Assembly: GCA_020072765.1 (NCBI GenBank)
Contig: JAIQGD010000033.1
Location: forward strand, 35,557 to 99,556
Reading direction: 5' to 3'
Length of the DNA: 64,000 bases
Source: Terriglobia bacterium
Lineage (GTDB): Bacteria > Acidobacteriota > Terriglobia > Acidiferrales > UBA7541
In this document: in pieces, positions 40,929 through 51,049 of the stretch
Position numbering within the stretch: position 1 is the first letter of the stretch
Layout of the letters: the number at the start of each line of letters is the position of its first letter
The notes under the pieces: generated by a model
Seen by the model: only the letters and a program-made list of their open reading frames with translations
What the model was told of the DNA's origin: nothing
Database searches by the model: none
Program-made: the position numbers and the translations under genes

Positions 40929-42497
40929 ATGGGCGCCAAGTTTGATCTGAACGATTCGTCGGTGGTGGTCATCATCGGCTCGGGCGCCGGCGGCGGGACG
41001 CTGGCCAACGAGCTGGCGCAAAAGGGCGTTCCGGTGGTGGTGCTGGAAGCCGGGAAGCGCATCGAGATGAATGAGTACAAGAACGACGACAGCGCGGCGT
41101 TCGGCGCGTTTACGTGGCTCGACCCGCGGACCACGACGGGCAGTTGGTCGGTGGCGACGTCGTGGCCGGATCTGCCCATCTGGATTTGCAAACTCGTGGG
41201 CGGATCGACGAACCACTGGGGCGGGGTGGCGCTGCGTTTTCAGGAACACGAATTCAAGACGAGGACGGAGTACGGCGACGTCGCGGGCGCGGACCTGGTC
41301 GACTGGCCGGTGGACCTGAAGGAGATGGAGCCCTATTACGATCGCGCCGAATTAAAGATGGGCGTGAGCGGGACGCACGGGATTCCGCTCCTGCCCGTGA
41401 GCAACCACGGCAAGGTACTGTTTGCGGGGGCGAAGAAGGTCGGCTACACGAAGTACGGCGTGCCGACGATGGCGATCAATCCGTCGCCGCGCGACGGGCG
41501 CGCGGGATGCCAGCAGACCGGGTTCTGCGTGCAGGGATGCACGTTTGGCGCGAAGTGGGCGACGCTCTACACGGAAATTCCGCGGGCGGAGGCCACCGGG
41601 AAAGCCGAGGTCCGCGCCGAAGCGCAGGCGATCCGCATCGAGCACGACGCAGCGGGCAAGGTGACCGGCGTGGTGTACGCGGACGGCAGCGGTACGCTGC
41701 AACGGCAGAAGGCGCGGCTGGTGGCCGTCGCGGGCAATGCCATTGAAACCCCGCGGCTGCTGCTGAATTCCCAATCGAGCCGGTTTCCGCAGGGCCTGGG
41801 GAATTCCTCCGGGCATGTGGGGAAATACTACATGCGGCACACCACGGGAACGGTGTTCGCCGTGTTCGAAAAGCCGGTGCATATGTACCGGGGCACGGCG
41901 CAATCCGGGATCATCATGGACGAGGCGGCGCACAATCCGAAGCGGGGCTTTGCCGGCGGGTACCAGATGGAGCTGCTGCCGCAAAGCTTTCCGGGCTTCG
42001 CGCAGAATGTGGCGGGGGGTTGGGGGCGCGACCGGGCCTCGATCGTCGAGAAGTACGCGAATGCCGCGGGCGTGTGGATCATCGGCGAGGACCTGCCGCG
42101 CGGAACCAACCGGATCACCCTGCACGCGGAACGGAAAGACCGCTTCGGCATGCCCATCCCGAATATTCACTGCGACGACCATCCCAACGACGTGGCGATG
42201 CGGAACCACGGTTTCGCGCAGGCCGAAGCCGTCTACCACTCGATCGGCGCGAAGAGGACCGTGCGCGTCCCGCCGTTTCCCTCGACGCACAACATGGGCA
42301 CGGCCCGCATGTCGGAAAAGCCGCGGGACGGCGTGGTCAATCGCTTCGGGCAGGCGCACGATGTCAAGAATCTGTTCGTATCGGACGGGAGCCAGTTCCC
42401 ATCGAGCGGCGGCGAGAATCCGACGCTGACGATTGTGGCTCTGGCCATCCGGCAGGCGGAGTACATCGCCGGGCAGATGGCCAAGGGCGAGATCTAA
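40929..42497 (+). CDS. GMC family oxidoreductase
   Basis: VVVIIGSGAGGGTLANELAQKGVPVVVLEAG; GGSTNHWGGVALR; THNMGTARMSEKPRDGVVNRFGQAHDVKNLFVSDGSQFPSSGGENPTLTIVALAIRQAEYI. Confidence 0.93.
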   Translation: MGAKFDLNDSSVVVIIGSGAGGGTLANELAQKGVPVVVLEAGKRIEMNEYKNDDSAAFGAFTWLDPRTTTGSWSVATSWPDLPIWICKLVGGSTNHWGGVALRFQEHEFKTRTEYGDVAGADLVDWPVDLKEMEPYYDRAELKMGVSGTHGIPLLPVSNHGKVLFAGAKKVGYTKYGVPTMAINPSPRDGRAGCQQTGFCVQGCTFGAKWATLYTEIPRAEATGKAEVRAEAQAIRIEHDAAGKVTGVVYADGSGTLQRQKARLVAVAGNAIETPRLLLNSQSSRFPQGLGNSSGHVGKYYMRHTTGTVFAVFEKPVHMYRGTAQSGIIMDEAAHNPKRGFAGGYQMELLPQSFPGFAQNVAGGWGRDRASIVEKYANAAGVWIIGEDLPRGTNRITLHAERKDRFGMPIPNIHCDDHPNDVAMRNHGFAQAEAVYHSIGAKRTVRVPPFPSTHNMGTARMSEKPRDGVVNRFGQAHDVKNLFVSDGSQFPSSGGENPTLTIVALAIRQAEYIAGQMAKGEI

Positions 42498-42544
42498 TCG
42501 CGGCAAGGACCGATACCAAGACCCATACGGGCGGGAGACGAGAC

Positions 42545-43575
42545 GTGATCAGGCGCGCACTGGGAAATTCAGGGCTGGAAGTGGGCCCGCTGGCCTTTGG
42601 AGGAAACATCTTCGGATGGACCGCCGACGAGCCGACCTCGTTCAAATTGCTCGATGCGTTTGTGGCGGCGGGGCTGAATCTGATCGATACGGCCGACGTC
42701 TACTCGCGGTGGCTTCCGGGGCACAAGGGCGGCGAGTCGGAAACCATTATCGGCAACTGGCTGCAGCAGCGCGGCGGCCGAGAGAAGGTGGTGATCGCCA
42801 CCAAGGTCGGCGTGGAGATGGGCCCCGAAGACAAGGGGCTGTCCCGGGCCTACATCCTGCGGGCCGTGGACCGGTCGCTGGCGCGACTGAAAACGGATTA
42901 CATTGACCTGTATCAGTCCCACCGGGACGACGCGGAAACGCCGCTGGAAGAAACGCTGGAGACTTATGGGCAATTGATTCGCGCCGGAAAAGTGCGCGCC
43001 ATTGGCGCGTCCAATTACAAGGCGGGGCGTCTGGCGGAGGCGCTTCGGGTCAGCGCCGCGAAGGGCCTGCCACGATATGAGACGCTGCAGCCCTGGTACA
43101 ACCTCTACGACCGCGCGGAGTTCGAGGGAGAGCTGGCGAGTCTTTACCGGCGTGAAAATCTCGGCGTGATCAGTTATTTTTCGCTGGCCAGCGGATTTCT
43201 CACAGGAAAATATCGCTCGGCGAAGGATCTGGAGGGCAAGGCGCGCGGCTATCGCGTGAAGGATATGATGAACGAGCGCGGCTTCGCGTGAAGGATATGA
43301 TGAACGAGCGCGGCTTCCGCATCCTGGCCGCGCTGGATATCGTGTCGAAGGATCTGGGCGCCACGTTGGCCCAAGTGTCGCTGGCGTGGCTGGTGGCGCA
43401 CGGGGTCACCGCGCCCATCGCCAGCGCCACGAGTCTCGATCAACTGCAGGAATTGATTGGGGCGACGAAGCTGAAGCTGAGTCCCGACGCTGTACGCCTG
43501 CTGGATGATGCGAGCAAGGCCGATCCGGCCGCCGCCGAGCGAGAGGTTCGGACGCCCCCTCCGAGCGCGAGATAG
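42545..43575 (+). pseudogene. Aldo/keto reductase interrupted by a 32-bp tandem duplication
   Basis: IRRALGNSGLEVGPLAFGGNIFGWTADE...LNLIDTADVYSRW...IGASNYKAGRL; frame ends at TGA 43289-43291; the remaining C-terminus lies in the next frame (43288-43575). Confidence 0.85.
43254..43317 (+). repeat. Perfect 32-bp tandem duplication
   Basis: gcgtgaaggatatgatgaacgagcgcggcttc at 43254-43285 and 43286-43317. Confidence 0.97.
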
Positions 43576-43636
43576 AGAGCGCTTTCGGCGCGGGATGCAC
43601 CCGCATCGCCGAAGCCGCCCGTCTTTCGGTTGCTTG

Positions 43637-45310
43637 CTAGTGGCGCGCCATGAGCAGGTGCAGCTCCGGGGGCAGGGGCGCGAGGTCGATTGCCACGTTG
43701 ATGCAGGCCGGCTTGCCGCTGGCGAACGCGGCCTTGATGGCGGGCCCGAGATCCTGAATCTTGGTGACGTGCTGGCCGTGGCAGCCGAAGGCCGCGGCGA
43801 CATCGTGATACCGGACGTCCCGCAGGGTTGTAGCCGTCACGCGATTGGCTCCTGACACAATTTCCTGAAAGTGCTGGGACGCCGCCCAGCTGTGATTGTT
43901 CATCACCACGGCCACGATGGGCAGTTGATGGCGCATCATGGTGTCGAATTCCGTGATCGTGAAACCGATGGCGCCATCTCCGACCAGGCACAGAACCTGC
44001 CGCTTCGGATTCGCGGCCTGGGCACCAAGGGCCAGGCCCAGGCCGAATCCCACCGCTCCCAGAAAACCGTGAGTGATGTAGCTTCCCGGATGGTTCTGGC
44101 GGATCACTTCGTTCATCCAGTGATAGGCCTCGGCGCCGTCGCCGACGACGATGGCGTCTTCGTTGATGTTGTCCACGATCGCCGCCACCGCCTGCAGCGG
44201 ATGAATGGGCGAGGTCGTGCGATTCAGGTCGGCCTGGGCGCGCTTGCGGCGCTCGGCCTTGGCATCGCGAATAATCTGCTGCCAGCCCGTGTAGTCCCGC
44301 CACTTTTGCGATTTGGCGCGCGCGTTCATGGCGCGCAGAGTTTCCCGCGAGTCGGCGACGATGGGAACCGCCACCTGCCGCAGCCGGCCGATTTCCTTGG
44401 GGTCGACTTCCACGTGGATGATTTTGGCGGCCAGGGGGACGACCATGTCGCTCATGCCCAAGGTGAAAAGGCCGAAGCGGACGCCCAGGGCGAGGATCAC
44501 GTCCGGACGCTGATTGGGCGCGGAAAGATCAGCCATCTTGTGGAACGTGCCGCCGTACAGTGGGTGATTACTGGGCAACAGCCCGTGCGCCTGGAAATCG
44601 GAGAAAACGGGAATGCCGGTGGCGTCAACGAAGGCCCGCAACTCCTCGCCCGCGCCGCATTGATAGGCGCCGGCTCCCACCATGATGGCCGGGCGCGCCG
44701 CGCCCGCCAGCAATTCGATGGCGTGTTCGACGGCTTGCGCGTGCGGCTGCGGCGTAACGTCGACGAGCACATTTTCCGGGATGGGGCACGAGGTTTCTTC
44801 GATCTGCGCCGTCAACACGTCCATGGGCATGTCCAAAAGGACGGGGCCGGTGGGTCCGGAGGTCGCCAGGCGGATGGCCTGGGCGACGAGGCGCGGAATC
44901 TGGTTCGCCACGGTGATGCGATGGACCCATTTCGTGATGGGTGTCGCGACGGCCACCTGATCGAAGCCGGATTGCAGGCTGTTGGTCTCGGCTTCGTTTA
45001 GTCCGGCCGAGCCGGTGATGTAGAGCACCGGCGTGCGGTCCAGATAGGCGTTGGTGATCGAGGTGATGATGTTGGTGAAACCGGGACCGGCGGTGGCCAT
45101 GGCCACGCCCAGGCCGCGGGTGCAGCGAGCGTAGGATTCGGCGGCGTGACCCGCGGCCATTTCGTGGCGCGTGTCGATCAGCCGGATGTGGTGGTCCAGG
45201 CAGGATTGGAAGATGGTCTCCAGGTGGGCGCCGTGGAGCGCGAAGATGTTTGTCACGTTTGCCTTGAGCAAGGTCCGAACCAGAAGCTCTCCGCCGCTAA
45301 CCATGGCCAT
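43637..45310 (-). CDS. Thiamine pyrophosphate-dependent enzyme (acetolactate synthase / oxalyl-CoA decarboxylase-like superfamily)
   Basis: FALHGAHLETIFQSCLDHHIRLIDTRHEMAAGHAAESYARCTRGLGVAMATAGPGFTN; TPP motif LVGDGAIGFTITEFDTMMRHQLPIVAVVMNN. Confidence 0.88.
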   Translation of the reverse strand: MAMVSGGELLVRTLLKANVTNIFALHGAHLETIFQSCLDHHIRLIDTRHEMAAGHAAESYARCTRGLGVAMATAGPGFTNIITSITNAYLDRTPVLYITGSAGLNEAETNSLQSGFDQVAVATPITKWVHRITVANQIPRLVAQAIRLATSGPTGPVLLDMPMDVLTAQIEETSCPIPENVLVDVTPQPHAQAVEHAIELLAGAARPAIMVGAGAYQCGAGEELRAFVDATGIPVFSDFQAHGLLPSNHPLYGGTFHKMADLSAPNQRPDVILALGVRFGLFTLGMSDMVVPLAAKIIHVEVDPKEIGRLRQVAVPIVADSRETLRAMNARAKSQKWRDYTGWQQIIRDAKAERRKRAQADLNRTTSPIHPLQAVAAIVDNINEDAIVVGDGAEAYHWMNEVIRQNHPGSYITHGFLGAVGFGLGLALGAQAANPKRQVLCLVGDGAIGFTITEFDTMMRHQLPIVAVVMNNHSWAASQHFQEIVSGANRVTATTLRDVRYHDVAAAFGCHGQHVTKIQDLGPAIKAAFASGKPACINVAIDLAPLPPELHLLMARH

Positions 45311-45471
45311 GCGCACTCACCTCTTTTTTTCGCCAGTATGGTATATATCGAGCGCGACCCGTTCCCGCCCGGTCGCTCCGTCGAACAATATACGAGTTTG
45401 CGGGCGCAATCCAGCATGTGTTGAGGCACTCCGGCGCGTGGGGCGACTCTAGAGTTTGTGGCGGGTCGCTT

Positions 45472-45485
45472 GTGACCGAAATCAC
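45472..45485. promoter_or_regulatory. GTGA-N6-TCAC palindrome
   Basis: GTGACCGAAATCAC, 91 bp upstream of the 45576 start. Confidence 0.45.
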
Positions 45486-45575
45486 CGAGTCGGGTGAGGC
45501 GGCTCACAAACGGCGCCCTGCGAATCGAGAGAAGATGCCTGCGGGTGCCATCAGAGGCCTTGGGGGCGTGCGGCC

Positions 45576-48500
45576 ATGGGGATACGAGTCGGTCTTGACG
45601 TCGGAAGCGTGAGCGTCAAGCTGGCAGCGGTAAGCGCAATTGATCGGTTCGAGGGTTGTGCTGGGCCGGTCGCGGAAGTGAAGAACTTCCATGTTGTTTC
45701 TCCCGAATTGGTACGGCACACAGGCCTGAACCTTCTCATCTCCGACTACCTCCGCACTTTTGGCAATCCCACGCAAGCTGCCCAGGATTTGCTCGCTGGA
45801 TTTCAGGCCGCCTTCGGAGATGTGGACAGCCAGCAAATACGCGTGACCGGCATGTGCGGGCGGAAAGTGGCGGAACTGCTGGGCATCGCTTACGAGAACG
45901 AATTCAAGGCCATAGCCAGGGGAACGTCGGTGTTTTATCCCGGCGTGCGCACGATCTTCGAGATGGGAGGGGAGAGCTCGAAGTACATGCTATTGGACAA
46001 CCCCGGGGCTGAATGCAGCGCCGCGGCGCACCCGCGAGAACGATTCGGCGGAGGCATACTGGATTACTCGACCAGCGGCGAGTGCGCGGCGGGAACGGGT
46101 TCGTTCATCGACCAGCAGGCTTCGCGGCTGCGGTATCGCGTGGAAGAAATCGGCGCGATCGTGTCGCAGGCGAAGACGGCCGCGCGGATTGCGGGGCGGT
46201 GCTCCGTCTTCGCGAAGTCGGACATGATTCACGCGCAGCAGAAGGGCTATGCCACCGATGAAGTGCTGAAGGGACTGTGCGAGGCGGTGGCGCGGAATTT
46301 CAAGAGCAACATTGTGCGGGGCAAGAAGGTAGTCCCGCCGGTGGCGTTTGTGGGCGGCGTATCGCAGAACGCCGGGGTGACGCAGGCTCTGGCGGAGGCA
46401 TTTCATCTCGGCCCGGCGGAAATCCTGGTGCCGGAATTGTACGCGTGGCTCGGCGCCATCGGCGCGGCGTTGCTGGAAGAGGCCGCGTGGCGCAGCGAAG
46501 CGTCCGGGCCGAGAGTCGTGTCGACGGGAGGCGTGGTTGGCGGGCGTGATGCCGCCGCTGCGTCCGCACATGAGCCGCTCGGGCTGGGGAATGTCCTGCT
46601 GCTCCGCGATCGTAGCGAGGCATCGAGGACCGAGCCCTTGCCCGCCGGGAGTGAGCAAAGACTGCCTGTGTTTCTTGGGATTGACGTCGGCTCGGTGAGC
46701 ACCAATCTCGCCGTGCTGGACGAAGCGGGGCGCCTGCTGCACGGCATCTATCTGCGAACGGCGGGACGGCCGATTGAAGTGGTGCAGGACGGGCTGCGGG
46801 AAATCGACCAGCTTTTGGGCTCGCGCATTGATGTGCGCGGCGTGGGCACGACGGGCTCAGGCCGCGAGCTGATTGGAGAATTGGTCGGGGCGGACACCGT
46901 GAACGACGAGATCACCGCGCACAAGACCGGAGCGGTCTATGTCCACGACACGCTCGTGCTGGGGCGCTCGGGCGCGGACGGGGGTAATGCGGGCAACGCT
47001 CTCGGCCCGGTGGACACGATCTTCGAAATCGGCGGCCAGGATTCGAAATTCATCTCGCTCGACCGCGGAGTAGTGGTGGACTTCGCCATGAACGAAGCCT
47101 GCGCCGCGGGCACCGGCTCGTTCCTGGAGGAGCAGGCCGAGCGCATGGGGATTCAAATCAAGGATGAATTCGCGCGCCTGGCGCTGTCCTCGGGCGCTCC
47201 CGCGCGGCTGGGGGAGCGCTGCACGGTGTTCATGGAGCGCGACGTCACCGGCGCGATGCAGCGCGGTGCGAAACTCGAAGATCTGACGGCCGGGCTGGCG
47301 TACTCGGTGGCGTTGAACTATTTGAACCGCGTCGTGCGGGGCCGCAAGATCGGCAACGTGATCTACTTTCAGGGCGGCACGGCATACAACGACGCGGTCG
47401 CGGCGGCATTCTCCCGGCTTCTTGGAAAGCGCATCATTGTGCCTCCGCACAACGGGATCATCGGCGCCATCGGGATGGCGTTGATCGCGCAGCAGGTGAT
47501 GCGAACCCGAACCCGCGCGCACGCCACGCAGGATAACGGCGCACGGCGCGGGCTCGATCGGCGGCAGGGGATTTCGACGTTCCGCGGCTTCGATCTGGAG
47601 CGCACGCCCTTTGAAACGCGCGAATTCGTGTGCAAGGCCTGCTCGAACTACTGTGACATGAAGGAGATCACGGTCGAGGGCCGGAAGACGTATTGGGGCG
47701 ATAAATGCTCGGACAAGTTCCGCAAGCGCGTGCGCACCGACCGCCAGCCGGTGATCGCGGATCTGCTGGCGTTTCGCGATGAAGTGTTGCGCGACGGCCA
47801 TCGGGCGGGGCCGGAAGGCAATGGAGCCCGCGCGCCCTCGCGATCGATGCGCATCGGCGTTCCGCAGGGGATGTATTTCTACGACCGGTTTCCGTTCTGG
47901 CGCGCCTATCTCGAGACGCTGGGATTTGAAGTGGTGGTCTCCGAGCCGACCGACCGGCATATCGCCACCCGCGGCGCGGAGTTGAGCGTGGCGGAGCCGT
48001 GTTTTCCGGTGCAGATCACCCACGGGCACGTGCAGAGGCTGCTCGAGGAAAAACCAGGAGATCGTCCTCTGGACTATGTGCTGTTGCCGAATGTGGTGGA
48101 CATGGAAGCGCCGGCGTCTCCCATCGCCTCGCAACTGTGTCCCTGGAACCAGACCCTTCCGTTCGTGGTGCGATCGGCTCCGGCAATTTTCCCGTGTGCG
48201 CAGAAAGTGCTGGCGCCGACCATCCATTTTCGGCTGGGCCGCGAGCACGTGAAGCGCGAACTGGCGGACTGCTTCGCGGGCCTGGGCGTGAGCCGCAGGG
48301 AGAGCAACGCAGCCGTGGATATTGCCTACCAGGCGCAGGCAACGTTCACCCAGCGGCTGCTCGCGGCGGGACGCGAGGCCTGCGCTGTGCTCGACGAGAC
48401 GCGCGAGCCCGCGATTCTGGTGGTCGGCCGGCCGTACAACATCTACGACCGCAGCAGCAATTGCGATATTCCCCGGAAACTGCGCGACCTGTATGGCGTG

Positions 48501-48818
48501 AACGTGGTGCCGCTGGACTTTCTCCCGCTGGATGAGCATGCCAGCGACGACCTGCATCCCAACATGTTCTGGAATTCGGGGCGGCGGATTCTGGAGGCAG
48601 GGCGCTTCGCCCGCCTCCACGCGAACTTTCATATTCTCTACGTCACGAACTTCAAGTGCGGGCCCGATTCCTTCATCAAGCACTTTCTGCGCGATGTGGC
48701 CGGAGCTCCTTTTCTCGTGCTGCAATTCGACGGGCACGGCAACGATGCCGGCTACTTGACGCGCTGCGAGGCCTATCTCGACAGCAAGGGGGTCTTGCGA
48801 TGTTCTTCTCCCAACTGA
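45576..48818 (+). CDS. Fused tandem BadF/HgdC-type activase (two ASKHA domains) + DUF2229/COG3580-like domain
   Basis: GLDVGSVSVKLAAV and GIDVGSVSTNLAVL; GECAAGTGSF/GRCSVFAKSD and EACAAGTGSF/ERCTVFMERD cluster Cys; CKACSNYC motif; C-terminal RIGVPQGMYFYDRFPFWRAYLETLGFEVV...PCFPVQITHGHV. Confidence 0.9.
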   Translation: MGIRVGLDVGSVSVKLAAVSAIDRFEGCAGPVAEVKNFHVVSPELVRHTGLNLLISDYLRTFGNPTQAAQDLLAGFQAAFGDVDSQQIRVTGMCGRKVAELLGIAYENEFKAIARGTSVFYPGVRTIFEMGGESSKYMLLDNPGAECSAAAHPRERFGGGILDYSTSGECAAGTGSFIDQQASRLRYRVEEIGAIVSQAKTAARIAGRCSVFAKSDMIHAQQKGYATDEVLKGLCEAVARNFKSNIVRGKKVVPPVAFVGGVSQNAGVTQALAEAFHLGPAEILVPELYAWLGAIGAALLEEAAWRSEASGPRVVSTGGVVGGRDAAAASAHEPLGLGNVLLLRDRSEASRTEPLPAGSEQRLPVFLGIDVGSVSTNLAVLDEAGRLLHGIYLRTAGRPIEVVQDGLREIDQLLGSRIDVRGVGTTGSGRELIGELVGADTVNDEITAHKTGAVYVHDTLVLGRSGADGGNAGNALGPVDTIFEIGGQDSKFISLDRGVVVDFAMNEACAAGTGSFLEEQAERMGIQIKDEFARLALSSGAPARLGERCTVFMERDVTGAMQRGAKLEDLTAGLAYSVALNYLNRVVRGRKIGNVIYFQGGTAYNDAVAAAFSRLLGKRIIVPPHNGIIGAIGMALIAQQVMRTRTRAHATQDNGARRGLDRRQGISTFRGFDLERTPFETREFVCKACSNYCDMKEITVEGRKTYWGDKCSDKFRKRVRTDRQPVIADLLAFRDEVLRDGHRAGPEGNGARAPSRSMRIGVPQGMYFYDRFPFWRAYLETLGFEVVVSEPTDRHIATRGAELSVAEPCFPVQITHGHVQRLLEEKPGDRPLDYVLLPNVVDMEAPASPIASQLCPWNQTLPFVVRSAPAIFPCAQKVLAPTIHFRLGREHVKRELADCFAGLGVSRRESNAAVDIAYQAQATFTQRLLAAGREACAVLDETREPAILVVGRPYNIYDRSSNCDIPRKLRDLYGVNVVPLDFLPLDEHASDDLHPNMFWNSGRRILEAGRFARLHANFHILYVTNFKCGPDSFIKHFLRDVAGAPFLVLQFDGHGNDAGYLTRCEAYLDSKGVLRCSSPN

Positions 48819-50075
48819 GCCGCGGCGGCGCCCCGGCGCCGCCTGGGCCGCTGGCCGGAAAAAAACTGTGGTTGCCGCCGATGTCCGATGCTCCCGCGCG
48901 CGCCCTCGCCGCCGTGTTCCGGTCGCTGGGCGTGGATGCGGAATGCACGCCGCGGTCGGATGCGCGCACCCGAGAGCTCGGCGCGCGCCACACCAACGGC
49001 GACGAGTGCTATCCAACCAAGGTCACCATGGGCGATTATTTGAAAGTGCTGGAGCGGCCGGGAACCGACCCGCGGAAAACCGCCTTCTTGATGGCCACGG
49101 GGCAGGGCCCGTGCCGCTTCGGGCAGTATCTGCCGTACCTGAGATCGGTCCTGGAGACGCTGGGCTACCGCGACGTCACCCTGCTTTCACCCTCGTTCGA
49201 GAATGGCTACAGCGACCTGGGAGAGAATTCCACGCACTTCGTGAGGAGCGGGTGGCGGGCGATTGTCTCTTCGGACATTTTGCGCAAACTGCTGCTGAAG
49301 GCGCGTCCGTATGAAGCCATTCCCGGCGCGGCGGATGCGGTCCATGAGGAATGTGTGCGCGACCTGTGCCGTGTCCTCGAATGTAATCATGGCGGCTATG
49401 GCGCGCAGATGGAACGTCTTCGCGAATGCCTGCTCCGCGCCCACGGGCTGTTCCGCATGCTTCCGAGGCGCAACGGTTATGTGCGTCCCTTGATCGGGAT
49501 CGTGGGGGAGATCTTTTGCCGGCTGAATACGTTCAGCAACGAAGATCTGGTGCGGCGGTTGGAAGAGGCCGGAGCTGAAGTGTGGATGAACGATATCTCC
49601 GAGTGGATCTGGTACACGAACTCCGAGGCGTCGCGCATGTTCCGGCTGCAGGGAAGCCGGTATTCGAAAACGGCGCTGGCGTCATGAGCACGACCTGGTG
49701 TCTCTGTTTCGCGACGAGTTTCGCGGATATGAGGAGCCCGAGGATATTCAGGAGTTGCTCGACTACGCCGAGCCGTATCTTCCCGCGATGAGCACTTCGG
49801 GCGAGATGGTCGTGAACATCGGGAAGACCGTGTATTTTGCCCGCAAGGGCCTGGACGGAGTGATCGACATCAGCCCGTTTACGTGCATGAACGGGATTGT
49901 CTGCGAGGCCATCTATCCGCGCGTCAGCCGCGATAACGCCGGAATTCCGATCCGCAATTTCTACTTTGATGGGACGCAATCGGACCTCGACCGCGACATC
50001 GGCATCTACCTCGAACTGGCGCGCAGTTACCAGCAACGCAAACCCTGGCCCCGGGTTCATTCCTCGGCCGCCTGA
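48800..50075 (+). pseudogene. HgdB/COG3581-like double-cubane protein in two frames (48800-49687 and 49698-50075)
   Basis: NGDECYPTKVTMGDYLK, GQGPCRFGQYLPYLR in frame 1; SLFRDEFRGYEEPEDIQELLDYAEPYLP...ISPFTCMNGIVCEAIYPRVSRDNAGIPIRNFYFDGTQSDLDRDIGIYLELARSYQ in frame 2. Could also be two expressed ORFs or a sequencing error. Confidence 0.75.
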
Positions 50076-50225
50076 CGGCTCGGCCCGCCGGCGATTCGTG
50101 CTGTGCGCACGGATGGCCGGCCCGTCTCTCCCGTACGTTCGCCGTTCCGTTTTACGGTGCGGAACGAGTGCGGTACACTCGGCCATTCTGACGAGGCTTT
50201 AGCAGGGAAGACGGGAGTGCGAATC

Positions 50226-50978
50226 GTGGGCCTACTCGAGGAAAAGATTGCGATTGTCACGGGAGCCAGCCGCGGCATCGGCAGAGCGATTGCCGAGGCG
50301 TTTGCGCGCGAGGGCGCTCGGGTGGTGATCTGCGGGCGAAAGCAGGAAACGCTCGACCAGGTGGCGCGGGAGATTGGTCCGGCGGCGAAGCCCATGGCAT
50401 GCCACGTCGGCCGGCTGGAGGAGATCGAGAGCATGGTGGCAGCGGCCACGCGCGAATTCGGGCGCGTGGACATTCTGGTGAACAACGCCGGAACGAACCT
50501 GGCGCACGGGCCGTGCCTCGATATGGACGAGACGCAGTTCGACAAGATGGTGGACGTCAATCTGAAGAGCGCGTTTCGCTTGGTGAAGCTGGTGGCTCCG
50601 GGAATGTGCGCGCGCGGCTCCGGGTCGATTATCAACATCGCTTCGATGTCGGGCCTGCGCCCGCAACATCACAGCCTGCTCTACAGCATGACCAAGGCCG
50701 CTCTGATCATGATGACGCAGTCCTACGCGCTGGAATTGGGGCCCCAAGGGGTGCGCGTGAACGCAATTGCGCCCGGCCTGATTCAGACCTCGCTGAGCGA
50801 GTATTACTGGAAGGACGAGCAGCGCAGCGCGGAGGTGTTTGCGCGGCAGCCCATCCCGCGCATCGGGCAGCCGCGTGAAATTGCCGACGTGGCGTTGCTC
50901 ATGGCGAGCCACCAAGGCTCGTACATGACCGGCCAGACCGTCGTGGTCGACGGCGGCTTTCTTCTATCCTCGCTGTAA
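50226..50978 (+). CDS. Short-chain dehydrogenase/reductase
   Basis: IAIVTGASRGIGRAIAEAFAREGARVVICGR; NNAGTN; YSMTKAA; IAPGLIQT; GQTVVVDGGF. Confidence 0.95.
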   Translation: MGLLEEKIAIVTGASRGIGRAIAEAFAREGARVVICGRKQETLDQVAREIGPAAKPMACHVGRLEEIESMVAAATREFGRVDILVNNAGTNLAHGPCLDMDETQFDKMVDVNLKSAFRLVKLVAPGMCARGSGSIINIASMSGLRPQHHSLLYSMTKAALIMMTQSYALELGPQGVRVNAIAPGLIQTSLSEYYWKDEQRSAEVFARQPIPRIGQPREIADVALLMASHQGSYMTGQTVVVDGGFLLSSL

Positions 50979-51049
50979 CGGCAGGCGTCTGGTGGCGCCT
51001 GCCAATGCGCGATGACTTTCCCGCGCTGGAAGCCGCATCTGCGAGGAGA

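Noticed and set aside
46857-49016. 719-aa minus-strand ORF
   Set aside because: Antisense to the activase fusion gene; composition reflects shadow coding.
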